Below the pieces are notes generated by a model. That model made no database searches. It saw only the letters and a program-made list of their open reading frames with translations, and was not told the origin of the DNA. From the NCBI GenBank assembly GCA_041399065.1, contig JAWKTN010000011.1, forward strand, positions 216,187 to 280,186: a stretch of 64,000 bases of DNA. Reading direction: 5' to 3'. A program made the translations under genes and the position numbers. Of the stretch, positions 35,257-43,905 are shown one piece after another (the stretch's first letter is position 1; every line of letters begins with the position of its first letter). The stretch comes from JAGQPD01 sp020426865 (GTDB lineage: Bacteria; Planctomycetota; Planctomycetia; Pirellulales; Pirellulaceae).

Positions 35257-36519
35257 ATGGCACTTCTGGCGACGATTCTCAAAAAGTACTTAGGCGACGG
35301 TTGTACGGACTTCCCAGTCTTCGGGGAGGAATTCGATAGTCTCGTGCGTCCAAGCCTTCAAGTGGCAATTGATGGGATGCTTCAAACATTCAAGGCCAGC
35401 ACTCTCGGTGGCGTTGTCGAACGCGGTCAACGTGCAACCCTGGCGCGCATGGTGGATCACGAGAATGCAACGGATTTTCCTGTCGGACCGGTCGAGTTTG
35501 TAGATTGCGATTTGGGTTGCGGTGAGCGGCTTGCATGTGTTCGTCGAGGGCTCTATCTACTTGAGTCGGAATGTGGAGACAGGTCTGTGGTACTCTTGAA
35601 CACAACAGACAGCTGCCCGACCAAGATCCGCTTAGAGATCATGGCAGGCAAGAGACAAGTCGCTGAGTCGTTATTACGGCATCTGGCGAACGTCGCTCGA
35701 ACGGGCGAGGCGTATCGAGGAAGGGTGTTCTCACTGGAACTCGGTTCTGACCGCACCTTGCGGGCAAAGTTCCATTCTTTGCCTCAGATCAATCCAGATT
35801 CAATCATCTTGCCGGAACGTCTATTAGAACGAATTGAACGCCACACGATAGACTTTTCGCGACGTGCGGCGCGGCTGCGACAAAGTGGTTGCCGCCTTAA
35901 GCGAGGCTTGTTGCTGCACGGATCGTCGGGGACCGGCAAAACACTAACCACGAGGTACCTTGTTTCGAGCATGGAGAATCGAACGGTGATCATGCTCCAG
36001 GGAGATTCAGCCGAATTGATCGAGTCCGCCTGCCGATTGGCCAGCACGCTTGAGCCGTCCACTGTGATACTTGAGGATATCAATCGAATCGGCACCGGCA
36101 GGCAGGGACCTGCTGCCGGTGCCAGCGAAGTGGTATTCGAGCTAGTTAGTCAGATGGACAAAGTTAGTGACGATTTGGATGTGCTGTTTGTCTTGACAAC
36201 GAATCGCATAGACGGGCTAGAGTCCCCTCTGGCATCGTGTCCTGGCCGGATTGAAGAAGCATTTGAGCTTCCGCTACCCGATGAAGACTGTCGCAAGCGA
36301 CTGCTTACACTTTATGGCAGAGGGTTCAATCTCGACCCGCAGGTCGCCGAGAGTTTTGCAATACGCCTGGAAAGTGCCAGTGCGGCATTCATTAGTGAAC
36401 TTCTGCGAAAGGCAGCGCTACTGGCGGCAGAGGATGACAGTCAGGTGATAACCATTCGTCAGCATCACCTTGAAGACGCATTGACCGAGCTTCTTGTTGT
36501 GGGCGGTCGATTGCATTGA
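35257..36519 (+). CDS. AAA+ ATPase of the duplicated cassette, copy A (altered Arg finger)
   Basis: 420 aa from the ATG at 35257, with GGAG upstream; the open frame extends to 35056. The N-terminal ~200 residues are a domain of unknown type. An AAA+ core follows: HGSSGTGKT (Walker A), TVILEDINRIG (Walker B), LTTNRIDGLES (sensor 1) and LASCPGRIEEAF (second region of homology). In copy B the last box reads SRPGR, the usual arginine-finger box. Here the first Arg is Cys, which may weaken hydrolysis in a homo-oligomer. Overall it resembles proteasomal/FtsH/BCS1-type AAA domains, but no protease or membrane segment is present. It is transcribed away from the small-gene operon. Confidence 0.85.
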   Translation: MALLATILKKYLGDGCTDFPVFGEEFDSLVRPSLQVAIDGMLQTFKASTLGGVVERGQRATLARMVDHENATDFPVGPVEFVDCDLGCGERLACVRRGLYLLESECGDRSVVLLNTTDSCPTKIRLEIMAGKRQVAESLLRHLANVARTGEAYRGRVFSLELGSDRTLRAKFHSLPQINPDSIILPERLLERIERHTIDFSRRAARLRQSGCRLKRGLLLHGSSGTGKTLTTRYLVSSMENRTVIMLQGDSAELIESACRLASTLEPSTVILEDINRIGTGRQGPAAGASEVVFELVSQMDKVSDDLDVLFVLTTNRIDGLESPLASCPGRIEEAFELPLPDEDCRKRLLTLYGRGFNLDPQVAESFAIRLESASAAFISELLRKAALLAAEDDSQVITIRQHHLEDALTELLVVGGRLH

Positions 36520-36741
36520 CCCGGTTCGGCAGTGACTGGGGAATTCCACAATTTCCCATCACGGTCAGCAGTTGCTTGTCGTACCAAGGGACCTCGAAGT
36601 GGTGGCACGTAGCGAGTGGTAACAGAGAAGAGGAACCCGTGCCTTCAAAAACGTGACAAGGTCACGGTCTGACATAGTCATATAGGGGCGTTGCGATTTC
36701 TGGGCGAACTGAAACGGATCGAGCATACAAATCGACTCCGC

Positions 36742-37173
36742 CTAGGGAACAAGCGTAAGCGGCTTTCCAGCAGATGTTCGATAGAGCCCAAAGTCTCGTC
36801 TGTCGAGCGTTAGAACCACGTCGATCCCTTCCCTTTCGGCCAGGTACATCAGGCAAGCGTCCGCGAGTTGAAATTGTTGGTCATGGTACTTGGAGAGAAT
36901 CGCCTCGATCTGCGATAAATCGGCTATGTCGATCGGCAGGATGGACAGTGCATTGGATTGGATGAGCCGAATCAAAGTACGAAGCGCCGGCAAGGAGTAA
37001 CGAACAAGGTAGGCCGTTTCCGTAATCACGGGCCAACAGGTCCTTAGCGGCGATGGAAACCCCTTGAATGCCTCCGTGCATTTGGCGTGCAGTGGATCCG
37101 AGGAGTTTAAGATTGCAGCCAACGGCCCGGTATCAATCAGCGGATTTACGACCGGCATTGACTCCGAATCCAT
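36742..37173 (-). CDS. PIN-domain (VapC-like) toxin, copy A
   Basis: 143 aa, or 138 from the internal Met at 37158. PIN acidic residues are visible: PLIDTGPLAAIL (first Asp), VITETAYLV (Glu), QLADACLMYLA (Asp), LTLDRRDFGLYR (Asp). VapC-like toxins are metal-dependent RNases. The start overlaps the 3' end of the antitoxin gene. Six residues of 143 differ from copy B, much less than in the neighbouring AAA+ genes. The VapBC pair could stabilise the cassette after integration. Confidence 0.88.
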   Translation of the reverse strand: MDSESMPVVNPLIDTGPLAAILNSSDPLHAKCTEAFKGFPSPLRTCWPVITETAYLVRYSLPALRTLIRLIQSNALSILPIDIADLSQIEAILSKYHDQQFQLADACLMYLAEREGIDVVLTLDRRDFGLYRTSAGKPLTLVP

Positions 37174-37438
37174 CCATGTACTTCTGATTGGTACTCAAAT
37201 CGGGGGGACCCTCGAAACAGCCAATGGCACCAACAGCCACAAACGCTTCATAGGCAGTTGGAGTTCTAGGGACGACGCCATGCGCTCCGTTTTTCGTCGT
37301 TGTAGGTCGCGGCTTTGTAAAAGAGGCAAGGAGTTCGTCGACGATGGCTGCGTAGTCCTTACCGGTTCGCTCGGCGATCTCCGCTAGAAGTGCTTTTTGC
37401 TTCGGTGTTAGTTCAATTGAGGTCGGATCGATTGCCAT
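37133..37438 (-). CDS. Antitoxin paired with the PIN toxin, copy A
   Basis: 101 aa. The N-terminal part (ELTPKQKALLAEIAERTGKDYAAIVDELL) has the look of a ribbon-helix-helix or AbrB-adjacent antitoxin dimerisation region. The C-terminal part (FEGPPDLSTNQKYMDGFG) would cover the toxin. The end overlaps the toxin start by about 40 bases. A degenerate version of the operator found at 57420-57434 lies just before its ATG. Seven residues differ from copy B. Confidence 0.78.
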   Translation of the reverse strand: MAIDPTSIELTPKQKALLAEIAERTGKDYAAIVDELLASFTKPRPTTTKNGAHGVVPRTPTAYEAFVAVGAIGCFEGPPDLSTNQKYMDGFGVNAGRKSAD

Positions 37439-37528
37439 AGGCGTAGTCTACCACGAAGTTCATGAGAAGCGCAATCACAATCGGAGGTCGCCGTCTTCTT
37501 ATCGTCGCGATGATAAACTGTCGAAATT

Positions 37529-37847
37529 GTGCCACGACGTTATTTAGAGTAGCGGAGAAACGCTCCGCGGGACGGGCACGACATCGAGCGATTTTGACGC
37601 CCTGCCACACCAGCCCCTCCCCCAAGTGTCCAATCCAAGCGGAGGTAGATTCCGCTGCTCTAAGGCGCGGGTGTCATGACACCAACAAAGAGGCATTTGC
37701 GGGCATTTAGAGACGCGACGGTGTCGTTGCGGCGGCCTGTTGGAAGTGGTCGTTTTATCGTGGTTTACAGCGGTTTTTCGTTAGGGCAGAAAAGTGGCAA
37801 TCGTCCTTTATGATTCCGCTGCTCTAACCAACTGAGCTACTCCGCCA
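37529..37847. repeat. ~319-bp direct repeat, copy A, ending in a tRNA-Met 5' half
   Basis: Matches 61819-62136 over its whole length with scattered differences. Shared blocks include GTGCCACGAC, AAGTGTCCAATCCAAGCGG, GGTGTCATGACACC, AAAGTGGCAATCGTCC and the tRNA fragment. Shorter pieces of the same tRNA D-arm/anticodon-arm sequence lie inside it in both orientations (37544-37556 and 37648-37663). It looks like an attachment-site end of an integrative element. Confidence 0.8.
37808..37846 (-). pseudogene. 5' half of an elongator tRNA-Met(CAT) gene, copy A
   Basis: 39 bases reading, on the minus strand, GGCGGAG TA GCTC AGTTGGTTA GAGC A GCGGA ATCATAA. This is the acceptor 5' arm, D-arm, anticodon 5' stem and the complete anticodon loop with CAT. 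Then the tRNA sequence stops: the 3' anticodon stem (TCCGC) does not follow. It is therefore a gene fragment, not a functional tRNA. The breakpoint at the loop's end fits integrases that cross over in the anticodon loop. Confidence 0.82.
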
Positions 37848-38275
37848 AGTTGTTACTTGGCAACGACTTAGGGATTGACCCATCGGGAGAGATGCCGCTT
37901 TCAATGGCAGTCGCTACCCTCGCGATCTCGCCGACCCCTCCGACGGACTTCTCGTTTATCGGCCCAGGGACGTCGTTGAATACAGAAGAATATCGCAGCA
38001 ATGAGCGGTCGGCAAGCGGGCTACGGTTGGCGACAATTGGGCGAATTTTGCAAGTGTTTCCGGAATACTCGGATGCCGTTGGCACGACGGCGCTACGGAG
38101 TGTAGCGCCGCTGTCTCAGCTGCCTGAGACTGGGATAGCGATTTTGAAAAGGACGGCAGTCGAGACGACGGCGCTACAAAATTTAGCAGTCGGGACGACG
38201 GCGGGACAAAACGGGGAACTGACGGAGGGTCGTAGGCGTCTGATTGGTATCCCGCAACCGTCCAAGGAGTCCGTC

Positions 38276-39526
38276 ATGACGCTAAGTGATATCGCTACCG
38301 ATCGCCGGAGCTTGTTGAAGTTAGCCTTGCTCGCCTGGGGCGTTCGCTCCCTGCCGGTCTACGGAGCCGCCCCGCCCGTGAACAGCAAAGTAGACCCGCA
38401 ACAAATCCGAAATGCGGCTGGCTCGAACAACCAGCTGTCCGCCGACCTTTACCAAGCCTTGGGTAAAACCCCTGGCAACTTGTTCTTCTCGCCCGCCAGT
38501 ATCGCTGTCGCGCTGGCGATGACTGCCGACGGTGCAGCAGGACAAACCCGCCAAGAAATGTTCCAGGTACTCCATGGCGATGAACAAGCGGACGCTTGGC
38601 TAAAGTCCATGGGCGAGTTGGCGAAGCTGCTGAATCAATCGGGGGACGGTTACACGTTGGAGTTGGCGAACCGACTTTGGGGCCAGGCAGGTTTCCATTT
38701 TGAAGCGGACTATGTCCAGCGCATTGGTCAGTCGTTTGACGCGCCGCTGGGAGAGTTGCCGTTTACCAGCAATCCAGAAGCCAGTCGCGGTGAAATCAAT
38801 CGTTGGGTCAGTAGCCGAACTCATGACCGCATCCAAGACTTGCTGCCGGAGGGAAGCATCACCACGCTCACGCGGATGGTACTCACCAACGCGATCTACT
38901 TCAAAGCTGATTGGGCCGACGAGTTCGACGGGAAGCGGACGCGGGATCTGCCGTTCGTGCGGACTGACGGAAGTCGGGTGGATGCCCCGATGATGTTTCA
39001 AAAGAACCATTTCCCTTATGGTGAGGACGAAGCGGTCCAAGTGCTAGAGATGCCTTACAAGTCCGGCAGTTTGTCGATGGTTGTTGTGCTACCAAAACAG
39101 AATGACGGATTGCCAAAGTTGGCGACATCAATCACGGGCGAACAACTTGAGCGATGGGTGTCGGTGCTGCGTACCAATGAAGTCGAACTGACCCTTCCGA
39201 AGTTCAAGCTACAAACGCAATTCAGCCTCAAGACGACGCTCAGCGAATTGGGAATGGCGCGTGCCTTCAGCGATGACGCCGAGTTCACTCGAATCTCGAA
39301 GGCCGAACCGCTACAGATTTCGGACGTGATCCATAAAGCGTTTGTGGAAGTCGATGAAAAGGGAACCGAGGCTGCCGCGGCGACGGGAGTCATTGTGGCG
39401 ACAAGGGCCGCAATTATTACCAAACGAATCGTCTTCCAGGCCGATCATCCATTCCTCTTCTTCATCCGCCATCAAGAAACCGGGGCAATTCTGTTCGTAG
39501 GCCACGTGAGTGATCCGCGCACATAG
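38276..39526 (+). CDS. Serpin-type serine protease inhibitor, exported
   Basis: 416 aa from the ATG at 38276 (AAGGAG five bases upstream); an upstream frame to 37850 is a poor alternative. A Tat-like or Sec leader (TDRRSLLKLALLAWGVRSL) comes first. Serpin landmarks follow: NLFFSPASIAVALAMTADGA, VLTNAIYFKADW, and the reactive-centre hinge VDEKGTEAAAATGVIV, then the C-terminal HPFLFFIRHQETGAILFVGHV. The hinge has the small residues needed for loop insertion, so inhibitory activity is expected. The target is unknown; the neighbouring secreted trypsin-like protease is not adjacent enough to claim a pair. Confidence 0.92.
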   Translation: MTLSDIATDRRSLLKLALLAWGVRSLPVYGAAPPVNSKVDPQQIRNAAGSNNQLSADLYQALGKTPGNLFFSPASIAVALAMTADGAAGQTRQEMFQVLHGDEQADAWLKSMGELAKLLNQSGDGYTLELANRLWGQAGFHFEADYVQRIGQSFDAPLGELPFTSNPEASRGEINRWVSSRTHDRIQDLLPEGSITTLTRMVLTNAIYFKADWADEFDGKRTRDLPFVRTDGSRVDAPMMFQKNHFPYGEDEAVQVLEMPYKSGSLSMVVVLPKQNDGLPKLATSITGEQLERWVSVLRTNEVELTLPKFKLQTQFSLKTTLSELGMARAFSDDAEFTRISKAEPLQISDVIHKAFVEVDEKGTEAAAATGVIVATRAAIITKRIVFQADHPFLFFIRHQETGAILFVGHVSDPRT

Positions 39527-39596
39527 ACACAGAGTCATGCAACTGTGGGCCGCTGTCACGCGGGATGGTCACTCGCCATCTGGGTGACGGTCGACG

Positions 39597-42500
39597 TCAT
39601 CCGAATCGCTTGACATCCCGATTCGAATTGCGATTTCCCTGTCGCGTGGTGCGACGGCGAAGGGGCCATGCGATTCCGCTTAGCAGCAGCGCGAACCCGC
39701 TGATACCCGGTTCGGGAACGACCATGTGATCGGCTGAGAACCGGGTGGCACCGAAGTTGTCTTTCCAGATCGTATAGTCCGCCGCGTCCACCACCCCGTT
39801 ACCATTGCCGTCGGCCGCAAGGGCTGTCGTGGAACCAAAGTTATCTTTCCAGACCGTATAGTCCGCCGCGTCAACGACACCATTGTGGTTGTAGTCGCCC
39901 AGCAAGATCGCGATTTCGTTGATCTCGAGGAAGACGGCTTGATGCGTGTAGCGAATCGACCATTCCAGGCCCGGCGGTAGTGTCGGCCAAAGAACTGTGT
40001 CGAACCGAGTTGCTAACGAACCGGTCGATGTCAAGACGCGGAAGGATTCGTCCCCGGCTGGGAGAAATGGATCACTGCCAAGATCAATCAATGAGACCTG
40101 CAATGTTCCGGCGAGGGTGACATCCCCGTCGACATTCAGTACATCATACGTGTCAGGGTAGATGTCACCCAAGTCGACCTGTAAGGTGCCGGTTGCTGAT
40201 TGCGTGTACTGCGCGACATGGACTTCGGCCGCCGCGGAACCTTGCAGCGAGAGTAGCCCCTCATTGCGTAGGGATACCCCGACGGCCGCGTCGTTATCGA
40301 GCGTCAGTTTCCCTTTTGACAGGTTCTGCAGCGTACCCCCTGGATTAAATGAGGCGCCCGCAGGTACATGGGTGTCCGCATTGACCGAGAGCGTCGCACC
40401 GGCCTTGATGCCCGTGGTGCTCGTGCTGGCGAACTCGGCATCGACGCCCCACGCAGTGTCTGCAGCGACGATCAATTTGTTGCGTGGTTGCAGCGTGCCC
40501 GCACCGGCATAGAATCCTCCTTGCATCGTCGTGGAGGCGTTGAGCGTCAGTTGTCCATCGATGACTTCGCGATTTGCGGCACCGAACGTGGCTTTGCCGT
40601 CAAGGATTAGTTCGCGGCCGGTAGCGACGGTGACGGTTCCCGCGGAATGGGTGAAGGCTCCTTGAAGTTGCAACGTGCTGCCGCTGCCAATCGTGATCGA
40701 TCCAGCCGTCTGAGTGATGTTGGCAGTGATCGTACTCGCTCCGCCGGTCACGTTGATCGTACCGGTAACCGTGGCCGGCGAGCCTTCCCAGAGAGCGGCT
40801 AGGCCGCTGCTATGGATCAGATTGACCGTTCCTGCCATTCGCCAGGGAGCAAGCACGACGTCGTCGTGAGAGTAATCGCCGGTCCATACGCCCAACGTCC
40901 CGCCCCGAACCGTCACGACGTCGTCAAATCCGTCGTTGGTTGGGTCGCCGATGTCGATTTGTCCGCAGCGAAGCTGGAAAGCGACTCCCGGGTTAATCAC
41001 GGTTTCTTGATCATCGTGGATCGTACCGTCCCAGTCGTACGTCCCGAGGCGATTGATGCCCGTTCCCGCACCAATTGTTGTATCTGCTTCCACGACGGCT
41101 TCGCCATTCTGCACGATGGCTCCCCCAGCACCAAAGTAGGTGCCACCTAGATATCGGATGGGCCCGTTCAGCCGCAAGGTGAAACTTTGGGGATTCACGC
41201 GCGCGGACGGATGAAAGTCGATGGGTGCCTCCACGATCGCGTTGTCGCCAAACAGGATCAGTTCATCGTAGACGTTAAGTGCCGCACCATCGATCACCGA
41301 ATCCGTGAACAGCTCAAGAGCGCGATGGCTACCCCATGGCTGAGAGACGAAGATCGGTGGTAACGGGTCATTGGGGATCTCGTAGCCGGTGTGGACATCG
41401 AGCAGACTATTGTCACCAACGTGAACGATTTGCGGCGCAAAGTCGCGACTGGCGACCGTCAAGTGGGAATTATCCAGCAACGTGACGCTTTGCCACGTCG
41501 CATACCTGGAACCGACCAGTACGTCAGCCCCCGCGTCAATCGTAACTGGGCCTTCGTGGGCCAGGATGCCACTCCCCGAGACAGTCGCGCCATTACCGTA
41601 TCGCGTCGCGTTGAGTGTTAGCGTGGTGGCCAAGGGAACGGCAAAGGATACGTCGGCGCCGAAGACGACCGATGGTTCAATCGTCATGCTTCGCAGGATC
41701 GTGGGAGATTGCAAGACTTCCAACTTGCCCGCGCCTTCGATCAAGGGAGCACCGAAAGCGGCGTAACCCGTTAGCGTCAACACCGAGTCTTCTTCAATCA
41801 GTGTGGTAGCACTTGATGTCCATGCGACATCCGCGTCGATCCTCGCGTCGGCTCCGTTAGTGACACTGAGGCTACCATGGATCTCCAGCGGAGATCCTGA
41901 CAAACGGCTGAGATCGTTCGCGTCGCTGTAGTTGCGGAAGAATTCGAGAGACCCGTCGACCCTCCAGGCGTTGCCGGTGGGAAGATGGACTTCGAGGGCC
42001 GCGCCACTGCGGATCGTTAGGTCTCCGTCGAAGTCGTTGGTGGTGGCATCGTCGAGTTGGTCGACCTGCAACACGAGACGTCCGCGCGGCGTGATCTGCA
42101 GGTCGATGTCGCCGTCGTCGGAGTCGAGATTGAGGATGTGTTGGTGGATGGTGGTGGTCGTCGTGGATAGGTCGTCGTATTCCGGGCCGACAACCATTCC
42201 CGTCGCGCCGTTCAAGTCGAGCGAAGCGGCGGATTGGAGGATCGTATTTCGATGAAACGTGACGACTCCATTGACATCAATCCGCCCGGATTGCATGGTG
42301 AAGTCACTGGCAAAATGTCCGTTGGCTGCCGGCTGAATCGTCGCCAACAGGCCCTCGGCGGTCAGCGCTGATCCGGAAATGTAAGCGTTGCTCAGCACGT
42401 TGATGTCGCCATTAAAGATGGACCATGGTTGTTCGAAGGTCAGGTCGCGATGTAGGAGGATCGTGCCACTGAAGGCATCTGTCAGCGGCCCGCGAATCGT

Positions 42501-43187
42501 CAGACCGCCGGAAACATCGATCACGCCGATTTCGTTATCGCCGTCCAAATCGAGCGCGCCGCCACCGAGCGCTTCGAGGATCGTGCCGGGAGCATAATTC
42601 TCGGCCGTGAAGGTTCCTGAGTTCTCCAAGACTTGTGTACCTGCCGCCGTCGATGAGGTGCCGAAACGCAAATGTCCAACGCCGGTGATGGAGCCTCCCG
42701 CTCGAATGTGTGCGGTCACGTCAATATTCACGATTGGGCCGAGTTGATGCCCATCGATCAATCCCGTCTCTAACATCACGACACCACCGCTTTCCACATT
42801 GAGCGCGTCGGTGTCAAACGATCGACCAGTTGCGTCGTTCTGCAAAGGACGTAGTATCAATTGCGAGCCCACCCCCGTCACGGTCGTCGTGGCGAGGCCC
42901 TCGTCGACCAGCAGAAGGTAGCGGTGGGTATCGAGCTTGGAGCCGTCCTCAATGTGCAGACCGTCGATCGGCCAGGTGTTGGCATTCAGCATCACCGTGG
43001 TAGGGGCATCGTGGATGTAGACCACGTGGCCGTCAGTAGGGACGACTCCTCGGTCCCAATTCGCAGCGTTCTGCCACGAGTCATCGACGGCCCCCGTCCA
43101 ATTATTGTCGGCGGCGGAGCAAGCTGCCGGGAAACCGCCAACTGCGATCAGAATCACTCCAACAAGCAAGTGACGAGCGTGCGACAT
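39597..43187 (-). CDS. Large beta-helical PEP-CTERM protein with dockerin-like repeats
   Basis: 1196 aa from the ATG at 43187, which has GGAGGAG before it. The signal peptide is HLLVGVILIAVGGFPAACSA. The next part (NNWTGAVDDSWQNAANWDRG) is typical of autotransporter-like passenger repeat proteins. Most of the protein is repetitive, rich in G/T/L/D and likely a right-handed beta-helix (TVSGSGILAHEGPVTIDAG type segments). Two dockerin-like blocks and a VPEP + hydrophobic + RRR tail end it. It is expected to be exported and anchored by the exosortase system. Function unknown; adhesin or polysaccharide-interacting roles are usual guesses. Confidence 0.88.
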   Translation of the reverse strand: MSHARHLLVGVILIAVGGFPAACSAADNNWTGAVDDSWQNAANWDRGVVPTDGHVVYIHDAPTTVMLNANTWPIDGLHIEDGSKLDTHRYLLLVDEGLATTTVTGVGSQLILRPLQNDATGRSFDTDALNVESGGVVMLETGLIDGHQLGPIVNIDVTAHIRAGGSITGVGHLRFGTSSTAAGTQVLENSGTFTAENYAPGTILEALGGGALDLDGDNEIGVIDVSGGLTIRGPLTDAFSGTILLHRDLTFEQPWSIFNGDINVLSNAYISGSALTAEGLLATIQPAANGHFASDFTMQSGRIDVNGVVTFHRNTILQSAASLDLNGATGMVVGPEYDDLSTTTTTIHQHILNLDSDDGDIDLQITPRGRLVLQVDQLDDATTNDFDGDLTIRSGAALEVHLPTGNAWRVDGSLEFFRNYSDANDLSRLSGSPLEIHGSLSVTNGADARIDADVAWTSSATTLIEEDSVLTLTGYAAFGAPLIEGAGKLEVLQSPTILRSMTIEPSVVFGADVSFAVPLATTLTLNATRYGNGATVSGSGILAHEGPVTIDAGADVLVGSRYATWQSVTLLDNSHLTVASRDFAPQIVHVGDNSLLDVHTGYEIPNDPLPPIFVSQPWGSHRALELFTDSVIDGAALNVYDELILFGDNAIVEAPIDFHPSARVNPQSFTLRLNGPIRYLGGTYFGAGGAIVQNGEAVVEADTTIGAGTGINRLGTYDWDGTIHDDQETVINPGVAFQLRCGQIDIGDPTNDGFDDVVTVRGGTLGVWTGDYSHDDVVLAPWRMAGTVNLIHSSGLAALWEGSPATVTGTINVTGGASTITANITQTAGSITIGSGSTLQLQGAFTHSAGTVTVATGRELILDGKATFGAANREVIDGQLTLNASTTMQGGFYAGAGTLQPRNKLIVAADTAWGVDAEFASTSTTGIKAGATLSVNADTHVPAGASFNPGGTLQNLSKGKLTLDNDAAVGVSLRNEGLLSLQGSAAAEVHVAQYTQSATGTLQVDLGDIYPDTYDVLNVDGDVTLAGTLQVSLIDLGSDPFLPAGDESFRVLTSTGSLATRFDTVLWPTLPPGLEWSIRYTHQAVFLEINEIAILLGDYNHNGVVDAADYTVWKDNFGSTTALAADGNGNGVVDAADYTIWKDNFGATRFSADHMVVPEPGISGFALLLSGIAWPLRRRTTRQGNRNSNRDVKRFG

Positions 43188-43905
43188 GGTCTCCTCCGTG
43201 CTGCGAAGGAACGCCAGGCGAATTGCCCCGGGAGAGGGCGACGACGACACAATCCGGAGCCAGCGGCAGCGGCGCCGTGTGCGTGTACGAGTCTAGCGAT
43301 TTCCGTGCCGTACGCGTGTCCAACCTTCGAGAAAAGACGTCAAGTAGCACGACAAGGTGTTCATCGATTGCGGCCGATCCTGCAGCAAATCTCGGGCAGC
43401 TTGCGAAGGAGTGCCTGTCGGCAGGGGAGGCTGGGACAGTGTTAGACCCGTCGCACATCCCCTTGGCTGTGACAGAATCGCCGCGAAATGGTCGTTCCCG
43501 CTCGTTTGAGGTGGATAAAAAGGGGGAGGGCGGAGCGACGTTCTTGGGCTGTCCGACATCACTCCGTCGCGACGAGGATCGGCCTCGCCCGATCACGGCA
43601 AGATGGATTCGACCTTGCACATCGAAACCGCTGGCCATGATCGCTCCCCAACTTTTGGTCGTAAGCGATAGGGCATCGTCAAACCCTAATTTCGCGATCA
43701 GCCGCCGGACGTTACCCCTGCAAGAACCGGACGCTAACGCGTGGCGGCTGATTCAGCCAACCCCAATGCTTAGGTTTGACAAAACACTAGGTTCGGGAAA
43801 AAGCACGAGAACACGTAGGGGAGTCGAATCGCGTGGCGTGATCCGCCATAATTTTTTGTGCGGCAGATGTTTCCCGTATTTCTTAAGTTCCACGGAGATG
43901 TTCGC
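43188..43905. other. Intergenic region between divergent genes, no gene seen
   Basis: About 720 bases between the large PEP-CTERM gene and the oxidoreductase gene. A 228-codon frame on the + strand overlaps the next gene's start but shows no motif and no ribosome binding site, so it is not called. Confidence 0.5.

Larger units (their letters stand above)
33281..37456. repeat. Duplicated ~4.2 kb cassette, copy A
   Basis: The left end is a 32-bp block (33281-33312, containing ACATTAGTCAACAAG) that recurs at 53369-53400 with one mismatch. The right end is the block with TAGTCTACCACGA. Between them, in the same order and orientation as copy B, lie the REP-like hairpin, small membrane protein, HTH protein, two small proteins, the divergent AAA+ gene and a VapBC pair. 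Copy A has an extra 84-aa gene (33817-34071) absent from B. Confidence 0.85.

Noticed and set aside
35257..36519. FtsH or proteasomal ATPase proper
   Set aside because: The AAA core is similar, but there is no HExxH protease, no transmembrane segment and no HbYX-type tail, so the gene is only called AAA+ ATPase.
37808..37846. Intact tRNA-Met gene
   Set aside because: The 3' half is missing: after the anticodon loop the sequence does not pair with the 5' anticodon stem, and no T-arm or acceptor 3' arm follows.
38080..38215. Repeated GACGACGGCGCTAC-type words, at first CRISPR-like
   Set aside because: Only three short, imperfect copies at uneven spacing, no unique equal-length spacers and no cas genes. 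They lie upstream of the serpin gene and are simple sequence similarity.
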